From: Polaromonas sp. | Lineage (GTDB): Bacteria > Pseudomonadota > Gammaproteobacteria > Burkholderiales > Burkholderiaceae_C | Assembly (NCBI RefSeq): GCF_016185115.1 | Contig: NZ_JACPOF010000020.1 | Coordinates: forward strand, 434,001 to 498,000 | DNA length: 64,000 bases | Direction of reading: 5' to 3' | Shown here: positions 60,904 to 64,000 of the stretch, in pieces | Layout of the letters: each line of letters begins with the position of its first letter | Position numbering within the stretch: the first letter of the stretch is position 1 | Notes under the pieces: generated by a model | What the model was told of the DNA's origin: nothing | Seen by the model: the letters and a program-made list of their open reading frames with translations, nothing else | Databases searched by the model: none | Program-made: the position numbers and the translations under genes

Positions 60904-63900
60904 CTACAGCCAGTTGTCGAGAACGGCGCGCGTCTTGTCCCAGTAGGCGCGCAGCCGATCCAGCTCCTGCACGGCATTGACCGGGACAATGCCGTTCTTG
61001 GCATGCCCCTCCAGACCCATGGCCACCGACTGCATGGCCACCGCGCCGACATTGCCGGCTGCACCCACCATGGCATGGCTGGCCCATGACAGCGCCTGTG
61101 CATCGTCAGCCCTGATGGCATCACCAATCGCATCGAGCTTGGCGACTGCGTCGGTCCTGAACAGTGCGAGGACTTCGCGCGTCATGGTGAGCTCCTCGTC
61201 GTCAAACTCCTTGAATTGCGCCAGCCGCTCGAAATCCATGAGGGCAGGTTCAACGTCGCTGCCGGGACTCTCGGGCTGGGGAGCCGTCTCAACCGCGCTG
61301 ACCATTGAGCCAACACCCGGCTGGTCCATCCAGCGCTCCAATGCCTGCGTGAGTGAGGCCACATAGAGCGGCTTGGTCAGGTAGTCGTTCATGCCCGCTT
61401 CCATGCAGCGGCCACGGTCTTCAGACGACGCACCAGCTGTCAGGCCTATGACCGAGGGAGATGCCTCACCCAGCAGGGACTGGATCTCCTGTGTGGCCTG
61501 CAGGCCGTTCATGCGCGGCATGTTCACATCCATCAGCACCGTACCGAATTGCCGCCCGGCCGCATGGGCCCGGGCGACAGCCTCAACTGCCTCCTGGCCA
61601 TCCAGCGCCGTCTCCGAGGGGTATCCGAGACGCTGCAGCATCGCGCACGCCACCTTGAGGTTGACGGCGTTGTCATCAACCACCAGCACGGTGCTTTTTA
61701 CTGCTACTGCCTCACTTGCAGCGGCAGGAGCCTCTGCCGCGGTTTTGATACCGCCCTGGGTGGCGATGCAGCGAGCCATGGTGTCAAAGAGCTGCTTTTG
61801 CCTCGTTGGTTTGAGCAGGCGCGCAGCAAACAGCTGGGCCGCTTCGTGGCCCGGTGGCATGAAGCCGGATGTCAGCAGCACCAGCGGTACGCCCGCCCAG
61901 GCAGGCCGCGCCTTGAGGGTTTCAGCCAGCGTGACGCCATCCATCTCTGGCATGTGCATGTCGGTGATGATCACATCGGGCAAACGCCCTTCACCCTGCG
62001 CGATCGCCATCAGCTGCAGGGCTTTTTCGCCCGACTCGGCACCGCTGACGCGCATGCCCCACAGTTCCAGCTGGCGGGTCAGTACACGGATATTGGTTTC
62101 GTGATCGTCCACCACCAGTGCGTGGCGCCCCTGCAGTATGGTGGCATCAACCGCGCCCAGCATGGGCGGCAACTGCGCCAGCGGCGCCTCGACAGTGAAC
62201 CAGAACGAAGATCCCTTGCCCTGCACGCTGTCAACACCGATCTGCCCACCCATCAGTTCCACCAGGCGCTTGCAGATCGCAAGGCCCAGGCCGGTGCCGC
62301 CGTACTTGCGGGTGGTGGATGTATCGACCTGCACAAAGGCTTCAAACAGCGCACCAACGCGGTCTGCGGGAATGCCGATACCGGTGTCGTTGACGCGGAA
62401 TTCCAGTGATGCGTAGCCTGGCCGACTAGCAGGCGAAGACTCCAGCCGCCGCACGTGAACCGACACCTCGCCTTTTTCGGTGAACTTGATGGCGTTGTTG
62501 ATCAGGTTGATCAGCACCTGGCGCAGGCGCGTGATGTCGCCCAGCACTGCATCAGGCACGGCAGGCTGGCCGTTAATGGCCGTCTCGGGCACATCGATGA
62601 TGAGTTCCAGGCCCTTCTCTCTCGCGCGCGAGGCGGCGATGTCGCAGGCTTCCTCGACGGCGCTGCGCGGGCTCAGGGGCTCGGATTCAAGCTCCAGCTT
62701 GCCGGATTCGATCTTGGAAAAATCAAGAATGTCATTGATCACACCCAGCAACTGGTCGCTCGACAGCCGTATGGTCTGCAGGTAATCCGCCTGCTCTTCA
62801 TCCAGCCGCGTCTCGGCCAGCAGTGTGCTCATGCCCAGCACACCATTGAGCGGCGTGCGTATCTCGTGGCTCATGGTCGCAAGGAAGGAGGCCTTGGCCC
62901 TGGCCGCCTGCAGGGCCTCTTCACGCGAAGCTTCAAGCTGCTCGGTGCGTTGGGCAACGCGGGTTTCGAGTTGCTGGTTGGCCTCTTCAATCGCCTCGGT
63001 CTTGGCCTGCACTTCACGGCGATAGCTTTCAAGCTGTTCTGCGCTGTCATGCAGCACATGCGAAAGGTCACGCACTTCCGCGATCCAGGTGGTTTTGTCG
63101 ATATCAGGAACTTCTCCGGCGCCTATGCGTTGCGCGGCCTCGCCCAGCAGCGCCAGCCGGCGCCCCAGGCGCTGCGCCACAAACAGCGCAAGCAGTCCGC
63201 CCAGCAGCAGCACAGCGGCAATCACACCCATGGAAAACAAGAGCGCGCGGTGCGTGGCGGCCGTAAAGTCACTCTCGGGCGCCGCGACCACAAGCGTCCA
63301 GCGCAGGCCCAGCTCATCACCAAAGGGCCTGCGCACGGCGATCAATGCATCGCCGCCATCCATGGGCAGGCGGTCAAGGGACACGGAACGGTCTACAAAG
63401 CCTTCAGCCATCACGGCGTCAGGGGACTTTTTGCGCAGGCCTTCACGCAGCGCCAGGTAGCTCGTGCGAATGACCGCATTGCGGCTGTCGTCGGGCCGTA
63501 CGCGCTCAGGGTTGCCAGCCTGTTCCCTGTAAAGCGCATCACCGGCCGACGTTGCGACCAGCAGGCCGCGCTCGTCCACCAGGTAGGCCGCGCCGTGGGA
63601 GCTGATGCGCTGCGTGCGCAAAAAATCTGCGAGCCGCTGCAGGTGCAGGTCTGTGGCAAATACGCCGGCGGCTCCTGAAAAATCGTCGTAAATCGGCTGG
63701 GACAGCGTGATCACCAGCTGCTTTTGTGTGGCAGAGATATAAGCAGGTGAAAACACCCGGCCGCCGGCACGAAGAGCCTCCTGGTACCACGCACGCGTAC
63801 GGGGTTCGTAGCTGCCGGGTTCATCGGGCAGTGGCACGGAACGGTCCCCTGGCTGGCTCGCAAGAAAGAACTTCCGGGGATTGACCGCGCTACCGCCAAC

Positions 63901-64000
63901 CTCCCGCACACTGACCTCTGCACCACGCGCGGTCTGCTCAACTCCAAAAAAATTACCCTTGACAGTGGCCAGGTAGAGAAAAGGTACAGCGGGGGCCTGA
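60904..64000 (-). CDS. Hybrid sensor histidine kinase, partial (5' end beyond the window)
   Basis: The frame stays open past 63909 to the window edge, reading ...[20 protein letters not shown] into the dCache sensor, so the GTG at 63909 is not the start. In order: rest of a periplasmic dCache domain, a membrane helix ([21 protein letters not shown]), HAMP, coiled coil, HisKA ([15 protein letters not shown]), ATPase ([31 protein letters not shown]), two receiver domains (acceptors in [12 protein letters not shown] and [12 protein letters not shown]), and a C-terminal phosphotransfer domain ([16 protein letters not shown]). It thus carries a complete internal phosphorelay. The input signal is unknown. 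The gene ends 6 bases from convergent phhA. Confidence 0.93.
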   Translation of the reverse strand, partial: QAPAVPFLYLATVKGNFFGVEQTARGAEVSVREVGGSAVNPRKFFLASQPGDRSVPLPDEPGSYEPRTRAWYQEALRAGGRVFSPAYISATQKQLVITLSQPIYDDFSGAAGVFATDLHLQRLADFLRTQRISSHGAAYLVDERGLLVATSAGDALYREQAGNPERVRPDDSRNAVIRTSYLALREGLRKKSPDAVMAEGFVDRSVSLDRLPMDGGDALIAVRRPFGDELGLRWTLVVAAPESDFTAATHRALLFSMGVIAAVLLLGGLLALFVAQRLGRRLALLGEAAQRIGAGEVPDIDKTTWIAEVRDLSHVLHDSAEQLESYRREVQAKTEAIEEANQQLETRVAQRTEQLEASREEALQAARAKASFLATMSHEIRTPLNGVLGMSTLLAETRLDEEQADYLQTIRLSSDQLLGVINDILDFSKIESGKLELESEPLSPRSAVEEACDIAASRAREKGLELIIDVPETAINGQPAVPDAVLGDITRLRQVLINLINNAIKFTEKGEVSVHVRRLESSPASRPGYASLEFRVNDTGIGIPADRVGALFEAFVQVDTSTTRKYGGTGLGLAICKRLVELMGGQIGVDSVQGKGSSFWFTVEAPLAQLPPMLGAVDATILQGRHALVVDDHETNIRVLTRQLELWGMRVSGAESGEKALQLMAIAQGEGRLPDVIITDMHMPEMDGVTLAETLKARPAWAGVPLVLLTSGFMPPGHEAAQLFAARLLKPTRQKQLFDTMARCIATQGGIKTAAEAPAAASEAVAVKSTVLVVDDNAVNLKVACAMLQRLGYPSETALDGQEAVEAVARAHAAGRQFGTVLMDVNMPRMNGLQATQEIQSLLGEASPSVIGLTAGASSEDRGRCMEAGMNDYLTKPLYVASLTQALERWMDQPGVGSMVSAVETAPQPESPGSDVEPALMDFERLAQFKEFDDEELTMTREVLALFRTDAVAKLDAIGDAIRADDAQALSWASHAMVGAAGNVGAVAMQSVAMGLEGHAKNGIVPVNAVQELDRLRAYWDKTRAVLDNWL

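Noticed and set aside
1..64000. tRNA genes, rRNA genes, CRISPR arrays, prophage
   Set aside because: No TPsiC-arm consensus with a cloverleaf, no rRNA sequence, no regularly spaced direct repeats and no phage structural genes were seen. The clustered hairpin repeats at 31.2-31.7 kb are irregular in spacing and orientation and are not a CRISPR array.

Overview
The window reads as chromosomal DNA of a betaproteobacterium of the Burkholderiales, most likely Comamonadaceae (Polaromonas, Rhodoferax, Variovorax relatives). This is inferred from high GC, a Bug-family periplasmic binding protein, a fused tandem UvrA, an S-adenosylhomocysteine riboswitch before ahcY, the corC-lnt-glyQ-glyS-gmhB-plsC gene order, and short GC-rich dispersed palindromes that I recall as common in that family. 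No rRNA, tRNA, CRISPR array or complete insertion sequence was found.

Layout. 1-10.9 kb: ahcY with its riboswitch, a HAD phosphatase, a Bug binding protein, a 1960-residue double UvrA, a remnant of a branched-chain amino acid binding protein and two small unknown genes. 10.9-23.8 kb: an MHS-family transporter, a DsbA-like isomerase, a YbaK-DUF1289 fusion, then leucine/isovalerate catabolism genes (HMG-CoA lyase, mccA, methylglutaconyl-CoA hydratase, an acyl-CoA dehydrogenase, mccB) with a divergent AraC regulator. 24-27 kb: a DUF2383 gene, a decayed AraC fragment, and an AT-richer insert holding a three-gene operon (unknown 428-residue protein, Xre/DUF2384 antitoxin, RES toxin). This is the best candidate for an undescribed system.

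27-34 kb: an aminotransferase, TerC, a DHA2 efflux pump with a YciI partner, GIY-YIG, HAD, YchJ and rhodanese genes, interspersed with several repeat families. 34-40 kb: a second acyl-CoA block (acyl-CoA dehydrogenase, SDR, thiolase, beta-carbonic anhydrase, isovaleryl-CoA dehydrogenase, thioesterase) under a LiuR-type MerR regulator with two perfect palindromic operators. The two blocks together supply the route from isovaleryl-CoA to acetyl-CoA plus acetoacetate. The carbonic anhydrase may supply bicarbonate for methylcrotonyl-CoA carboxylase.

40-48.5 kb: a metallo-beta-lactamase-fold hydrolase and a signalling cluster of two histidine kinases (one lacking the phospho-acceptor His) and two response regulators. 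48.5-57.7 kb: conserved housekeeping genes (YgjP-type peptidase, plsC, gmhB, glyS, glyQ, lnt, corC) and a GNAT. 57.7-60.9 kb: dispersed elements and the phenylalanine/tyrosine catabolic genes hpd and phhA with a divergent Lrp regulator. The right end is a large hybrid histidine kinase whose N-terminus lies outside the window.

Most genes are on the minus strand. Positions were read by eye from the sequence. Family assignments rest on motif recognition, not on database searches.
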